From Streptomyces sp. CoH27 (GTDB taxonomy: Bacteria; Actinomycetota; Actinomycetes; Streptomycetales; Streptomycetaceae), in assembly GCF_020181035.1 (NCBI RefSeq), contig NZ_JAIQYY010000009.1, positions 124,001 through 188,000 on the forward strand: a DNA stretch of 64,000 nucleotides. The letters are read 5' to 3'. Shown one piece after another: positions 25,789-34,125 of this stretch. The position numbers and the translations under genes are program-made. The stretch's first letter is position 1; every line of letters begins with the position of its first letter. Under the pieces are notes generated by a model. The model did not search any database. It was given only the letters and a program-made list of their open reading frames with translations, and was not told the DNA's origin.

Positions 25789-27518
25789 CGCGCGGCCTCC
25801 GCCCCGGTCTGTCCGGCCTCCGGATGGTGCAGATCGAACGCGGGCGACTCCGAGCGGATCCGGGGCAGGGCGACGAAGTTGTGCCGGGGCGGCGGGCAGG
25901 AGGTGGCCCACTCCAGGCCCCGGCCCCAGCCCCACGGATCGTCGAGGGTGACCTTCTCGCCCTTGGCGGCGGTGCGCCAGACGTTGTAGAGGAACGGCAA
26001 GGTGGAGACGCCCAGCAGGAACGCGCCCGCCGAGGACAGGGTGTTGAGCAGGGTGAAGCCGTCCGCCGGGAGATAGTCCGCGTACCGGCGCGGCATGCCG
26101 GCCGCGCCGAGCCAGTGCTGCACCAGGAAGGTCAGCTGGAACGCCGGGAACAGCAGCCAGAAGTGCAGCTTGCCGAGCCGCTCGTCCAGCATCTTCCCGG
26201 TGAACTTCGGCCACCAGAAGTAGAACCCGGAGAACATCGCGAACACGACGGTGCCGAACAGCACGTAGTGAAGGTGCGCCACGATGAAGTAGCTGTCGGT
26301 CACGTGGAAGTCCAGCGGCGGGGAGGCGATCAGCACCCCGCTCAGCCCGCCGAGCAGGAACGACATCAGAAAGCCCAGGGCCCACAGCATCGGGGTCTCG
26401 AACGACACCGACCCGTTGACCATCGTCCCGATCCACGCGAAGAACTTGATCCCGGTGGGCACCGCGATCAGGAACGACATCAGGGAGAAGAACGGCAGCA
26501 GCACCGCGCCCGTGGCGAACATGTGGTGCGCCCACACCACCGCCGACAGCATCGTGATCGAGATGGTCGCGCCGATCATCGGCAGATAGCCGAACTGCGG
26601 CTTGCGGGAGAACACCGGGATGACCTCCGAGATGATCCCGAAGAAGGGCAGCGCCACGATGTAGACCTCCGGATGCCCGAAGAACCAGAACAGGTGCTGC
26701 CAGAGGATCGCGCCCCCGTTCGCCGCGTCGAAGACGTGCGCCCCGAACTTGCGGCCCGCCTCCAGCGCCAGCAGCGCGGCCGCGAACACGGGGAACGCGG
26801 GCAGGACCAGGATCGAGGTGAACAGCACGTTCCAGGTGAACATGGGCATCCGGAACATGGTCATGCCCGGAGCGCGCAGGCACAGAATCGTGGTGATGAA
26901 GTTGACCGCGGTCAGTGTCGTCGACACACCGGTCACCACCAGGCCCATCGCCCACAGATCACCGCCCGCGCCAGGCGAGAAGTAGGCGCTGTTCAGCGGC
27001 GCGTACGCGAACCAGCCGAACGAGGCGGCCCCGCCCGGAACGACAAAGCCGGACACCACCATCAGCGCCCCGAACAGGTACATCCAGTACGACATCGCGT
27101 TCAGCCGGGGCAGCGCCAGGTCCGGCGCGCCGATCTGCAACGGCATCACGGCGTTGGCGAAGCCCGCGAACATGGGCGTCGCGAACAGCAGCATCATGAT
27201 CGTGCCGTGGATGGTGAAGAACTGGTTGTAGCCGTGCTCGCTGAGGAACTGCAGCCCCGGCCGGGCCAGTTCCGCGCGCATGCCGAGGGCCAGCAGCCCG
27301 GCGAACAGGAAGAAACAGAACGCCGTGACCATGTACAGCCGGCCGATCACCTTGTGGTCGGTCGTGGCGGCCCAGCGCAGCAGGGTCCGGCCGGGGCGTG
27401 GGGCCGGGACCGTGTAGCGCTCGGCGGCCGCACGCGCGTCGAGGGCCTCGCGAGCACCGACGGCCTCGGGGGCGCCGATGGCTTCGGGGGAGTCGGGCAT
27501 CCGGGGTGGTTCGGTCAT
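25785..27518 (-). CDS. ctaD: Cytochrome c oxidase subunit I (aa3-type, CtaD paralogue)
   Basis: This 577-aa protein has twelve membrane helices and all heme-copper ligands: HGTIMMLLF (heme a), WFFGHPEVYIVALP (CuB His and the cross-linked Tyr), VVWAHHMFATG (CuB His pair) and VAHLHYVLFG (heme a3/a). It reduces oxygen at the plasma membrane. ATG 27518 follows CCAGGG and gives the normal length. Subunits II and III are not here, so this ctaD-ctaF pair must borrow them from the main locus or act as an alternative core. Confidence 0.93.
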   Translation of the reverse strand: MTEPPRMPDSPEAIGAPEAVGAREALDARAAAERYTVPAPRPGRTLLRWAATTDHKVIGRLYMVTAFCFFLFAGLLALGMRAELARPGLQFLSEHGYNQFFTIHGTIMMLLFATPMFAGFANAVMPLQIGAPDLALPRLNAMSYWMYLFGALMVVSGFVVPGGAASFGWFAYAPLNSAYFSPGAGGDLWAMGLVVTGVSTTLTAVNFITTILCLRAPGMTMFRMPMFTWNVLFTSILVLPAFPVFAAALLALEAGRKFGAHVFDAANGGAILWQHLFWFFGHPEVYIVALPFFGIISEVIPVFSRKPQFGYLPMIGATISITMLSAVVWAHHMFATGAVLLPFFSLMSFLIAVPTGIKFFAWIGTMVNGSVSFETPMLWALGFLMSFLLGGLSGVLIASPPLDFHVTDSYFIVAHLHYVLFGTVVFAMFSGFYFWWPKFTGKMLDERLGKLHFWLLFPAFQLTFLVQHWLGAAGMPRRYADYLPADGFTLLNTLSSAGAFLLGVSTLPFLYNVWRTAAKGEKVTLDDPWGWGRGLEWATSCPPPRHNFVALPRIRSESPAFDLHHPEAGQTGAEAAR

Positions 27519-27625
27519 CCCTGGCGAAGCTACTCGCGGTGGCCGGGGGCGGGTCCGCGCCACGCCCTGCGCACTCCACTCCGTAAGCTGGACAGGCTGA
27601 TCACCGACCGTGAACCGGAGTTCTG

Positions 27626-28010
27626 GCGCATCTCCTCGTCACGGGCGGCGCCGGGTTCATCGGATCCGCGCACGTGCGCGCGCCGCTCGCCGTCGACGCG
27701 CTCCGCGTCACCGTGCTGGACAAGCTCACCTACGCCGGCACCGTGACCAACCTCCCGGCCGGCCACCCCCGCCTCGGCTTCGTGCAGGGCGACATCTGCC
27801 ACAGCACCCACGGCCTGGGCGTCCGCGTCACCGCTGCTCCGACAACTACGGCCCGCACCAGTTCCCCGAGAAGCGCAAGGGGCACGACCTGTGCCACTCG
27901 GTCGACCGGGGCACGGCCCGTGACGGACTCGGCCACCGCCCGCACGGGCGCGCACGGCGTGCGCCACGCCACCGGCTCCGCTACGCCGGCCGGTACGAGC
28001 CGGCGGTCGG
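27626..28010 (+). pseudogene. Remnant of dTDP-glucose 4,6-dehydratase (rmlB-like)
   Basis: The frame from 27626 reads the NAD-binding start of RmlB: HLLVTGGAGFIGSAHVR, then VTVLDKLTYAGTVTNLPAGHPRLGF (about 27710-27790). After a short degraded stretch the typical downstream motif CSDNYGPHQFPEK appears in another frame (about 27834-27872), so hundreds of bases are missing and the frame is broken. A further RYEPAVG stretch (about 27980-28002) may also be family sequence. No intact enzyme can be made. No other sugar genes adjoin it. Confidence 0.75.
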
Positions 28011-28219
28011 GGTGTTCCGGCCGGCGGGCGCCGACCCGGACCGGGTGCGCTCCGCCGATGGCCGGTCCTTCGCCCGGTCGGCGCGCGCCGGCCCGCCTGT
28101 GGCGTCCTCGGCCACGAGCGGTGGGCGGCCGTCGCCCTTCCGCCGTTGCGGGACCGGTGCTCGGCCCTGCGGGCGGCACTGGCCCGCATCCGCGAGGCGA
28201 TGTCCCGGCAGGACGTCGG
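28011..28219. other. Non-coding or decayed stretch after the rmlB remnant
   Basis: I see no intact gene. A plus-strand frame near 28105-28215 reads like ordinary protein (ERWAAVALPPLRDRCSALRA) but lacks a start and runs into the convergent isochorismatase gene. It is probably another gene fragment of unknown origin. Confidence 0.4.
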
Positions 28220-28804
28220 TCAGGCGTGGGTCTTCGCCAGCAGCTCCAGGACGTCCGCGGTCGTACCGCTCTCGCCGAGCCGCGGGAAGATCCGCTCGAC
28301 GCTGCCCGCGTGCGCCTCGCCGTCGGCGTCGGCCATGGCGTCGGTGGCGAGGGTGACGTGGTAGCCGTGCGCGTAGGCGTCCCGGGCGGTGGACTCCACG
28401 CCGATGCTGGTGGCGATGCCGGTCAGCACGATCTGCGTGATGCCGCGCCGGCGCAGCTGGACGTCCAGGTCGGTGCCGTGGAAGGCGCTCCAGTTGTGCT
28501 TGGTGACACGGATGTCGCCGGCGTGGCCGGACAGTTCGTCGACGATGACGTCCCAGCCCTCGGGGAAGGCGAGGCCGCGGGCCTGGCGCTCGGTGCGGCC
28601 GGGTACGACGTCTCCGCCGTCGGCGGCGAAGGAGACGCGGACCAGGACGACCGGCAGGTTCCGGGCGCGGAAGGCGTCGGCGAGTTCCGCCGTGCGCGCC
28701 ACCACCTCGGAGCCGGGGTACGGCTGGGTCGGCATGGCCACGATGGCGTTCTGCAGGTCGATCGCGACGAGGGCGGTACGGGGGTCGAGCGTGGTGAGCG
28801 ACAT
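28220..28804 (-). CDS. Isochorismatase-family hydrolase lacking the catalytic cysteine
   Basis: This 194-aa cytosolic alpha/beta protein has the family Asp16 (LVAIDLQNA) and Lys102 (IRVTKHNWSAF). At the nucleophile position the motif reads GIATSIGVESTARDAY, with Gly135 where cysteine hydrolases such as nicotinamidase have Cys. True isochorismatases also lack that Cys, so it could cleave a vinyl ether, or it may have another role. It is the third gene of a marR-MFS-hydrolase operon, 7 bp after the MFS stop, which suggests a link to the compound exported. Confidence 0.85.
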   Translation of the reverse strand: MSLTTLDPRTALVAIDLQNAIVAMPTQPYPGSEVVARTAELADAFRARNLPVVLVRVSFAADGGDVVPGRTERQARGLAFPEGWDVIVDELSGHAGDIRVTKHNWSAFHGTDLDVQLRRRGITQIVLTGIATSIGVESTARDAYAHGYHVTLATDAMADADGEAHAGSVERIFPRLGESGTTADVLELLAKTHA

Positions 28805-28811
28805 GAGTCGG

Positions 28812-30221
28812 TCAGTCCTTTCCAGGGGTGCTGGTGGGTGTGGGGGTGAGCCGGCCGAGGGAACGGTCGGGCAGGGTCGTCGCCAGCAACAGGGCGGAGC
28901 CGGCGAGCATGAACAGGGCCAGGCCGTGCAGCCCGGCGGTGTCGGCGCGGTGCGGGTAGAACCCCGCGGTGGCGGCGGACGCGGCCAGCGCGCCGAGATA
29001 GCCGAAGGTCCGCAGGAGCCCGGCCGCGGAGGCGATCCGCTCCGGGGCGGCCTGCCGGTACAGGGCGTTCTGCGTGGCCAGGCCGAGCAGCCCCTGCGGG
29101 ACGCCGAGCACCGCGCCGGCCACGAGCAGCAGCCACAGCGGACTGCCGGCGCGCACGAGGAGCAGCAGGGCGCAGCCGGCGACCTGGAGCACCGAGCCGA
29201 CGAGCAGCTTGCTCCGCACCGCCTCGCGGCGTCCGCTGAGCGCGGACACGACCAGCGCGGCCGCCGACTGGGGCAGCAGCAGGAGCCCGGCGGTGGAGGC
29301 ACTGAGCCCGCGCCCCTGCTCCAGCCACTGCGTGTAGCCGTACATGAAGGTGTACGACGTGGTGTAGGCGAGCAGCTGGCGCAGATAGGTGGCGAGCAGC
29401 GGGCCGTTGCCGCCGAGGACGCGCAGGTCGACGAACGGGTCCGGCACCCGCAGCTCGCGCAGCGCGAAGCCGGCGGCCGCGGCGGCCGACAGTACCGGCA
29501 GATACCAGCGGTCGGCGCGCGGGTCCATCAGGAACAGCATCAGCGCGACCAGCATCAGCGCGAACAGCGCCATGCCGGGCAGGTCCACGCTGCGCCGCCG
29601 GGTCTCGGTCCGGGGCAGCCGGAGCGCGCCGAGCACCAGACAGGCCGCCGACAGCGGCACGTTGACGGTGAACACGGCACGCCAGCCGCCGGCCCCGATC
29701 AGCAGGCCGCCGAGCGCGGGCCCGACGACGGCCACCGTCTGGTTGGCGACGGCCAGCACGGCCAGCACCCCGGCGGGGCTGTCCCGCCCCGTGCGCTCGG
29801 CCTCGCTGCGGGTCAGCCGCATGGCTGCCGGGTACGCCGCCGACGTGCCGAACCCGAGCAGGACCCGGGCCGCGATCAGCACGCCCAGCGAGGGCGCGAG
29901 CGCGCCCAGCAGACCGGCGGCGCCGACCAGGGCCGTACCCGTGAGGTAGAGCCTGCGCGGGCCGTACATGTCGACCAGGCGGCCGATCACGGGCTGGCCG
30001 ACGGCCGTGGCCAGGTACAGCGCCGAGACCAGCCACACCGTCTCGGCGGGCGGGGCACCGAAGGCGACGCCGATCGGCACCAGCGCCACGGCGATCATGG
30101 AGGAGTTGACGGGGTTCAGGACCGAGCCGAGGGCCATCGGCGCGATGAGCCGGCGGTCGAATCCGGCCGGGGCGGGGCGGCCGACCTCCCGGGCGGTGCG
30201 TCCCTTCAGCCTGGGTATCAC
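28812..30221 (-). CDS. MFS exporter, DHA2/EmrB type
   Basis: This 469-aa protein has about 14 membrane helices. It carries SVLNPVNSSMIAVALVPIG in helix 1 and GRLVDMYGPRRLYLTG in the loop between helices 2 and 3 (motif A). GTG 30221 overlaps the marR stop codon (GTGA), so translation is coupled to the regulator; the frame is open 31 codons further upstream but inside marR. With a MarR regulator and a hydrolase in one operon, it probably exports an aromatic or toxic compound sensed by MarR. Confidence 0.9.
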   Translation of the reverse strand: MIPRLKGRTAREVGRPAPAGFDRRLIAPMALGSVLNPVNSSMIAVALVPIGVAFGAPPAETVWLVSALYLATAVGQPVIGRLVDMYGPRRLYLTGTALVGAAGLLGALAPSLGVLIAARVLLGFGTSAAYPAAMRLTRSEAERTGRDSPAGVLAVLAVANQTVAVVGPALGGLLIGAGGWRAVFTVNVPLSAACLVLGALRLPRTETRRRSVDLPGMALFALMLVALMLFLMDPRADRWYLPVLSAAAAAGFALRELRVPDPFVDLRVLGGNGPLLATYLRQLLAYTTSYTFMYGYTQWLEQGRGLSASTAGLLLLPQSAAALVVSALSGRREAVRSKLLVGSVLQVAGCALLLLVRAGSPLWLLLVAGAVLGVPQGLLGLATQNALYRQAAPERIASAAGLLRTFGYLGALAASAATAGFYPHRADTAGLHGLALFMLAGSALLLATTLPDRSLGRLTPTPTSTPGKD

Positions 30222-30655
30222 GGCTGCGACAGCCGTTCCATCAGCTCCAGCGCCGTGAGGACGGTCTGTCGCTCCTCCTCGGTGTACCGGTCCTGGAAAG
30301 CGCGGGCCAGCCACTCCTCCCGCGCCTGCCGGTTGCCCTCGATGCGGGCCCTGCCGGTGTCGGTGAGCGTGACCAGCTGGCGGCGGCCGTCGGCCGGGTC
30401 GGGGGCGCGCCGGATCAGGCCGTGCTGCTCCAGAGCGGTGAGCGTGGTCGCCATCGACTGCGGGCGCACGCCCTCGGTGGCGGCGAGGGCGCTGGCCGTG
30501 GCGGCGCCGTGCTTGCCGACCAGGGTGAGCGCCGACTCCTGGGACGGACTGAGGTCGGTGTCCTGCGCGACCTCGCGCAGCCGCCGCCGCAGCCTGCTGA
30601 AGACCACGCGCAGATCGCGCGCGGCACGGGTGGCGGTGTCGGAGATGTCAGCCAT
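30218..30655 (-). CDS. MarR-family transcriptional regulator
   Basis: This 145-aa winged-helix protein has the recognition helix region ATASALAATEGVRPQSMATTLTALE (about 52-76) and the wing DPADGRRQLVTLTDTGRARI (about 86-105). It is the first gene of the operon with the MFS exporter and hydrolase. Four tandem 14-bp repeats just upstream (30679-30734) are probably its binding array, so autoregulation is likely. Confidence 0.92.
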   Translation of the reverse strand: MADISDTATRAARDLRVVFSRLRRRLREVAQDTDLSPSQESALTLVGKHGAATASALAATEGVRPQSMATTLTALEQHGLIRRAPDPADGRRQLVTLTDTGRARIEGNRQAREEWLARAFQDRYTEEERQTVLTALELMERLSQP

Positions 30656-30678
30656 GCGGTCAGCGTAGGACCGACAGC

Positions 30679-30734
30679 TGAAACTGTCCAGTCCAACCTG
30701 TTCAATCCAACCTGTTCAGTCTCACCTGATTAAT
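30679..30734. promoter_or_regulatory. Four tandem 14-bp direct repeats upstream of marR
   Basis: Units at 30679, 30693, 30707 and 30721 follow without gaps. The middle two differ at one position (CCAACCTGTTCAAT / CCAACCTGTTCAGT). The outer two (TGAAACTGTCCAGT, CTCACCTGATTAAT) are degenerate. The array fills most of the divergent gap between marR and the phosphoesterase gene, where promoters must lie. Confidence 0.7.
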
Positions 30735-30777
30735 TGCCCGATGAGTTCCGGGGCGGTCTCTCGGTTACGTTGACCCT

Positions 30778-31278
30778 GTGCGTCTGCTGATGCTGTCCGA
30801 CACCCACCTGCCCAAGCGCGCCAAGCGGCTCCCGGAGCAGCTGCTGGCCGAACTCCCGCGCGCGAACGTGGTGTTCCACGCCGGCGACTGGGTCGACACC
30901 GCCACCCTGGACCTGCTGGAGAGCCGCAGCCGCCGCCTGATCGGGGTGTACGGCAACAACGACGGCCCCGAACTGCGCGCCCGGCTCCCCGAGGTGGCGT
31001 ACGCCGAGCTGGACGGCCTGCGCTTCGGCGTGGTGCACGAGACCGGCCCCGCCCAGGGCCGCGAGGCCCGCTGCGCCGCCCGCTTCCCCGATCTCGACGT
31101 GCTGGTCTTCGGCCACAGCCACATCCCCTGGGACACCACCGCCCCGAACGGCCTGCGCCTGCTCAACCCCGGCTCCCCGACCGACCGGCGCCGCCAGCCC
31201 CACTGCACCTACCTGACGGCAACCCTCACCGGCGGCGCGCTCACCGAGATCACCCTGCACCGGCTGCCGCAGCGGTAG
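30778..31278 (+). CDS. YfcE/MJ0936-type metallophosphoesterase
   Basis: This 166-aa calcineurin-fold protein has every metal-binding motif: DTHLPK (near residue 7), FHAGDWVD, YGNNDGPE and FGHSHIPW. Relatives hydrolyse phosphodiesters in vitro; the cellular substrate is unknown. The GTG start at 30778 gives the usual family N-terminus (RLLMLSDTH). It is divergent from the marR operon and may respond to the same operator array. Confidence 0.88.
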   Translation: MRLLMLSDTHLPKRAKRLPEQLLAELPRANVVFHAGDWVDTATLDLLESRSRRLIGVYGNNDGPELRARLPEVAYAELDGLRFGVVHETGPAQGREARCAARFPDLDVLVFGHSHIPWDTTAPNGLRLLNPGSPTDRRRQPHCTYLTATLTGGALTEITLHRLPQR

Positions 31279-31301
31279 CGGCCGTGTGCCAGGATGCCGA
31301 G

Positions 31302-31895
31302 ATGATCTCTGACAACGGCATACCGGGTGACGTCGTTCCGGCGGGTCGCATGGCCGGCGGCGAGCAGCCCGTACTCGCTCTGCCCGGCGGACTCCAGCTA
31401 CGGCCCTGGCGCTCCGACGACGCCGAGACGCTGCTGACCGCCGGCCAGGATCCCGCCATCCGCACGTGGAACCGCTTCACCGTCGGCAGCCGTGAGGAGG
31501 CGTGCGCCAGGATCGAGCGCATGCACGCCCGCTGGCGGGCCGAGATCGCCGCGATATGGGCCATCGCCAGGCCGGACGGCCCGGCCGTCGGACTCTGCGG
31601 ATGGGGCGACATCGACCTGCACGGCGGCAGCGCCGAGATCCTCTACTGGCTCCTGCCCGCGGCGCGCGGCGCCGGCATCGCAGTCGAGGCCACGCGAAGG
31701 CTCACCCAGTGGGCCTTCGACGACCTGGGCCTGCACCGCCTGCGCCTGTGCCACTCGGTCGCAAACCCGGCGTCCTGCCGGGTCGCCGAGAAGGCCGGAT
31801 ACACCTACGAGGGCACGCAGCGCAGCGCCCTCCTGCACAGCGACGGCTGGCACGACCAGCATCTGCACGCGCGCGTGGCGGGCGACGCCGGGTAG
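31302..31895 (+). CDS. GNAT-family acetyltransferase (RimJ/RimL-like)
   Basis: This 197-aa protein begins its domain at LQLRPWRSDDAETLL and has the RimJ/RimL-type acetyl-CoA loop LLPAARGAGIAVEATRRL (about 121-138) and the C-terminal strand-helix LHRLRLCHSVANPASCRVAEKAGYTYEG. It would acetylate an amine or protein N-terminus; the substrate is unknown. ATG 31302 was taken; an in-frame GTG at 31284 is an alternative. Confidence 0.85.
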   Translation: MISDNGIPGDVVPAGRMAGGEQPVLALPGGLQLRPWRSDDAETLLTAGQDPAIRTWNRFTVGSREEACARIERMHARWRAEIAAIWAIARPDGPAVGLCGWGDIDLHGGSAEILYWLLPAARGAGIAVEATRRLTQWAFDDLGLHRLRLCHSVANPASCRVAEKAGYTYEGTQRSALLHSDGWHDQHLHARVAGDAG

Positions 31896-32014
31896 CCGAG
31901 GAGCGGGTGCGGGGGATCCGCGGGGATTGTCAGTGCCGGGTGGTACGCGTGATGCACGGCCTTCTCACCGGCAACACTCCTGCATCGCGCGGCCCGGCCC
32001 GCCGTCCGCACCGT

Positions 32015-32250
32015 GACCGCATGCCGGGCCTTGTCATCATCCCGGTCGAAGGCCGGAGGCCGCCCGTCTGTCTTCCCGCGCCGCTTGCGGTTCCTGGCCT
32101 GGTCGGCCGACTCCGGAATCGTGCAGCGGATCCCGCGCTTTCGCAGGCAGGCCCGGTCGTCCATCAGTCTCCGGCGGCCCACGGTCGGCCTGCCCGACAC
32201 CGCGACCGGCAGCAATGGCTCCGACACCGACCACTGCTCGTCAGCAAGAT
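32015..32250 (-). pseudogene. IS5-family transposase remnant with internal deletion
   Basis: One minus-strand frame joins the first residues of an IS5-type transposase (LADEQWSVSEPLLPVAVSGRP) directly to its C-terminal part (LRKRGIRCTIPESADQARNR and KRRGKTDGRPPAF). The catalytic DDE core between them is absent, so this is a deletion relic. I could not recognise terminal inverted repeats. The rest of the 31896-32351 gap holds no other gene. Confidence 0.8.
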
Positions 32251-32351
32251 CCCCTCGCCCCACGCCAAGATGATCAGGGCGTAGGGCAAGGTGCGAAGCA
32301 CACTTCGGAAACATGGCCCAGCCGGCTGCCGGGATCGGTGCGTTCACCTCT

Positions 32352-32990
32352 TCACCGGTGTTGACAGGTGCGGCCCTTCCGCCCGCGTCGTAGCAGCCGT
32401 CTCGCCGCGTACGCCAGTGCGGCCAGCGCCGCTACGGCGAGGGCCGCACGCTTGGCCACCGGGACTCCGGCCGTGCGCAGGAGGTCCAGCGGTTGGGGCT
32501 GTTCGTCGGTGAGGGCGGCCGGTTCCTCGGCAGTGGGTTCGGGAAGCGTGGTCAGCCGGTCCGCCAGGCAGGCCGCGAACTGGCTGGCCAGCCGGTCGCC
32601 CACCTCCGCCAGCACACCCCGCCCGAACTGTGCTGGTCGCCCGGTCACCGTCAGTTCGGTGTGTACGGACACCGCGGTGCCGCCGTCGTCGTGTTCGCTG
32701 AGCGTGCCGGTGACCGTCGCCCGCGCAGTGCCCTGGCCCCGCGTCTCCCGGCCGCTCGCCACGAGCACCATCCGGTGGGCCGAGGCGTCCTGCTCCTCGA
32801 AGACCGCCGTGCCCCGGTAGGTGACGGTGACCGGGCCGACCTTCACCTTCACCGAGCCGGTCACGGTCGTGCCGTCGTAGTCCTCCACCACCGCGCCCGG
32901 CAGACAGGGCGCGACCCCTTCGATGTCGAGCAGCGCCTGCCAGGCGTCGTCGACCGGGAGGGGGACGGTGAACTCGTGGTGCAGCTCCAT
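32352..32990 (-). CDS. coxG: CoxG-like SRPBCC protein with C-terminal membrane anchor
   Basis: This 212-aa protein has an SRPBCC fold typical of CO dehydrogenase subunit G: MELHHEFTVPLPVDDAW, LPGAVVEDYDG, VKVKVGPVTVTYRG, then RLASQFAACLADRL. A C-terminal hydrophobic helix (about 178-197) with basic residues could tether it to the membrane. CoxG is thought to recruit the molybdenum hydroxylase to the membrane. It is the last gene of the cox-like operon, 31 bp after the XdhC-like gene. Confidence 0.87.
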   Translation of the reverse strand: MELHHEFTVPLPVDDAWQALLDIEGVAPCLPGAVVEDYDGTTVTGSVKVKVGPVTVTYRGTAVFEEQDASAHRMVLVASGRETRGQGTARATVTGTLSEHDDGGTAVSVHTELTVTGRPAQFGRGVLAEVGDRLASQFAACLADRLTTLPEPTAEEPAALTDEQPQPLDLLRTAGVPVAKRAALAVAALAALAYAARRLLRRGRKGRTCQHR

Positions 32991-33021
32991 GACCTGCTCC
33001 TCTCGGACACGCCGGGCTTCG

Positions 33022-34125
33022 TCAGACGGCGGGCGGGTGGATGGCTCCGGCGGTCGTGGTCAGGGGTGCTCCGCTGCCGCCCCAGCGCAGGGCGACGATC
33101 TCGGCGGCGACGGACACCGCGACCTCCTCCGGGGTACGGGCACCGAGATCGAGCCCGAGCGGTGAGCGCAACCGGGACAGCTCGGCATCGGTCAGACCGG
33201 ACTCGGTGAGCCGTGCACGCCGCTCGTCGTGGGTCTTTCGGCTGCCCATCGCCCCGATGTAGGCGGCCGGGCGGCGCAGGGCCTCCTGAAGCAGGGGCAC
33301 GTCGAACTTCGGGTCGTGGGTGAGGACGCAGATCACCGTGCGGTCGTCGGTCTCGGTGCCGGCGAGGTAGCGGTGCGGCCAGTCGACCACGACCTCGACG
33401 GCCGCCGGGAAGCGCTTGGGCGTGGCGAAGACCGGGCGGGCGTCGCACACGGTCACCCGGTAGCCGAGGAAGTCGCCGATGCGGGCCACCGCGGCCGCGT
33501 AGTCGATGGCGCCGAAGACCAGCATGCGCGGCGGCGGCGCGAACGACTGGAGGAACACCGTCACGGCGTCCTCGCGGCGCTCGCCGTGCGGCCCGTAGTG
33601 CCGTACCACCGAGGCGCCGAGGGCGAGTTCGCCGCGCGCGTCGGCGGTGACCGCGACGTCGAGGCCGGATGCGCCGAGGGTGCCGTCCGTCCCGTCCGGC
33701 CAGACGGCGAGCGTGGCGCCGCGCGGCGCGGGTCCGTCCACCACCGTGGCCACGGTCACCGGCTCGCCCGCCGCGACCGACGCGGCGACCGCGCCGAACG
33801 CCGGGTCGGAATCCGGGGTCACCGGCCGTACCAGCAGGGTGATCTCGCCGCCGCAGGTGAGCCCGACCGCGAAGGCGTCCGCATCGCTGTACCCGAACGT
33901 CTCCAGACGCGCCTCACCGCCGGCCACGACCTCCTGCGCCAGCTCGAACACCGCGCCCTCCACACAGCCGCCGGACACGCTCCCCACGACCTCGTCGTCC
34001 GGGCCCACCGCCATGGCGGCGCCGGGCCCGCGCGGGGCGCTACGGCTGACCGCGACGACCGTGGCCAGCCCGAACGGCACCCCGGCCCCATGCCACCGGG
34101 CCAGCACCGGCAGAATCTCACGCAC
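33022..34125 (-). CDS. coxF: XdhC/CoxF-family molybdenum cofactor insertion protein
   Basis: This 367-aa protein has the XdhC N-terminal domain (GVPFGLATVVAVSRSAPRGPG; GSVSGGCVEGAVFELA) and the C-terminal Rossmann-like XdhC_C domain (MLVFGAIDYAAAVARIGDFLGY; IGAMGSRKT; GLDLGARTPEEVAVSVAAEI). Such proteins bind and sulfurate molybdenum cofactor before delivery to hydroxylases. It overlaps the VWA gene upstream by 8 bp. Confidence 0.9.
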   Translation of the reverse strand: MREILPVLARWHGAGVPFGLATVVAVSRSAPRGPGAAMAVGPDDEVVGSVSGGCVEGAVFELAQEVVAGGEARLETFGYSDADAFAVGLTCGGEITLLVRPVTPDSDPAFGAVAASVAAGEPVTVATVVDGPAPRGATLAVWPDGTDGTLGASGLDVAVTADARGELALGASVVRHYGPHGERREDAVTVFLQSFAPPPRMLVFGAIDYAAAVARIGDFLGYRVTVCDARPVFATPKRFPAAVEVVVDWPHRYLAGTETDDRTVICVLTHDPKFDVPLLQEALRRPAAYIGAMGSRKTHDERRARLTESGLTDAELSRLRSPLGLDLGARTPEEVAVSVAAEIVALRWGGSGAPLTTTAGAIHPPAV

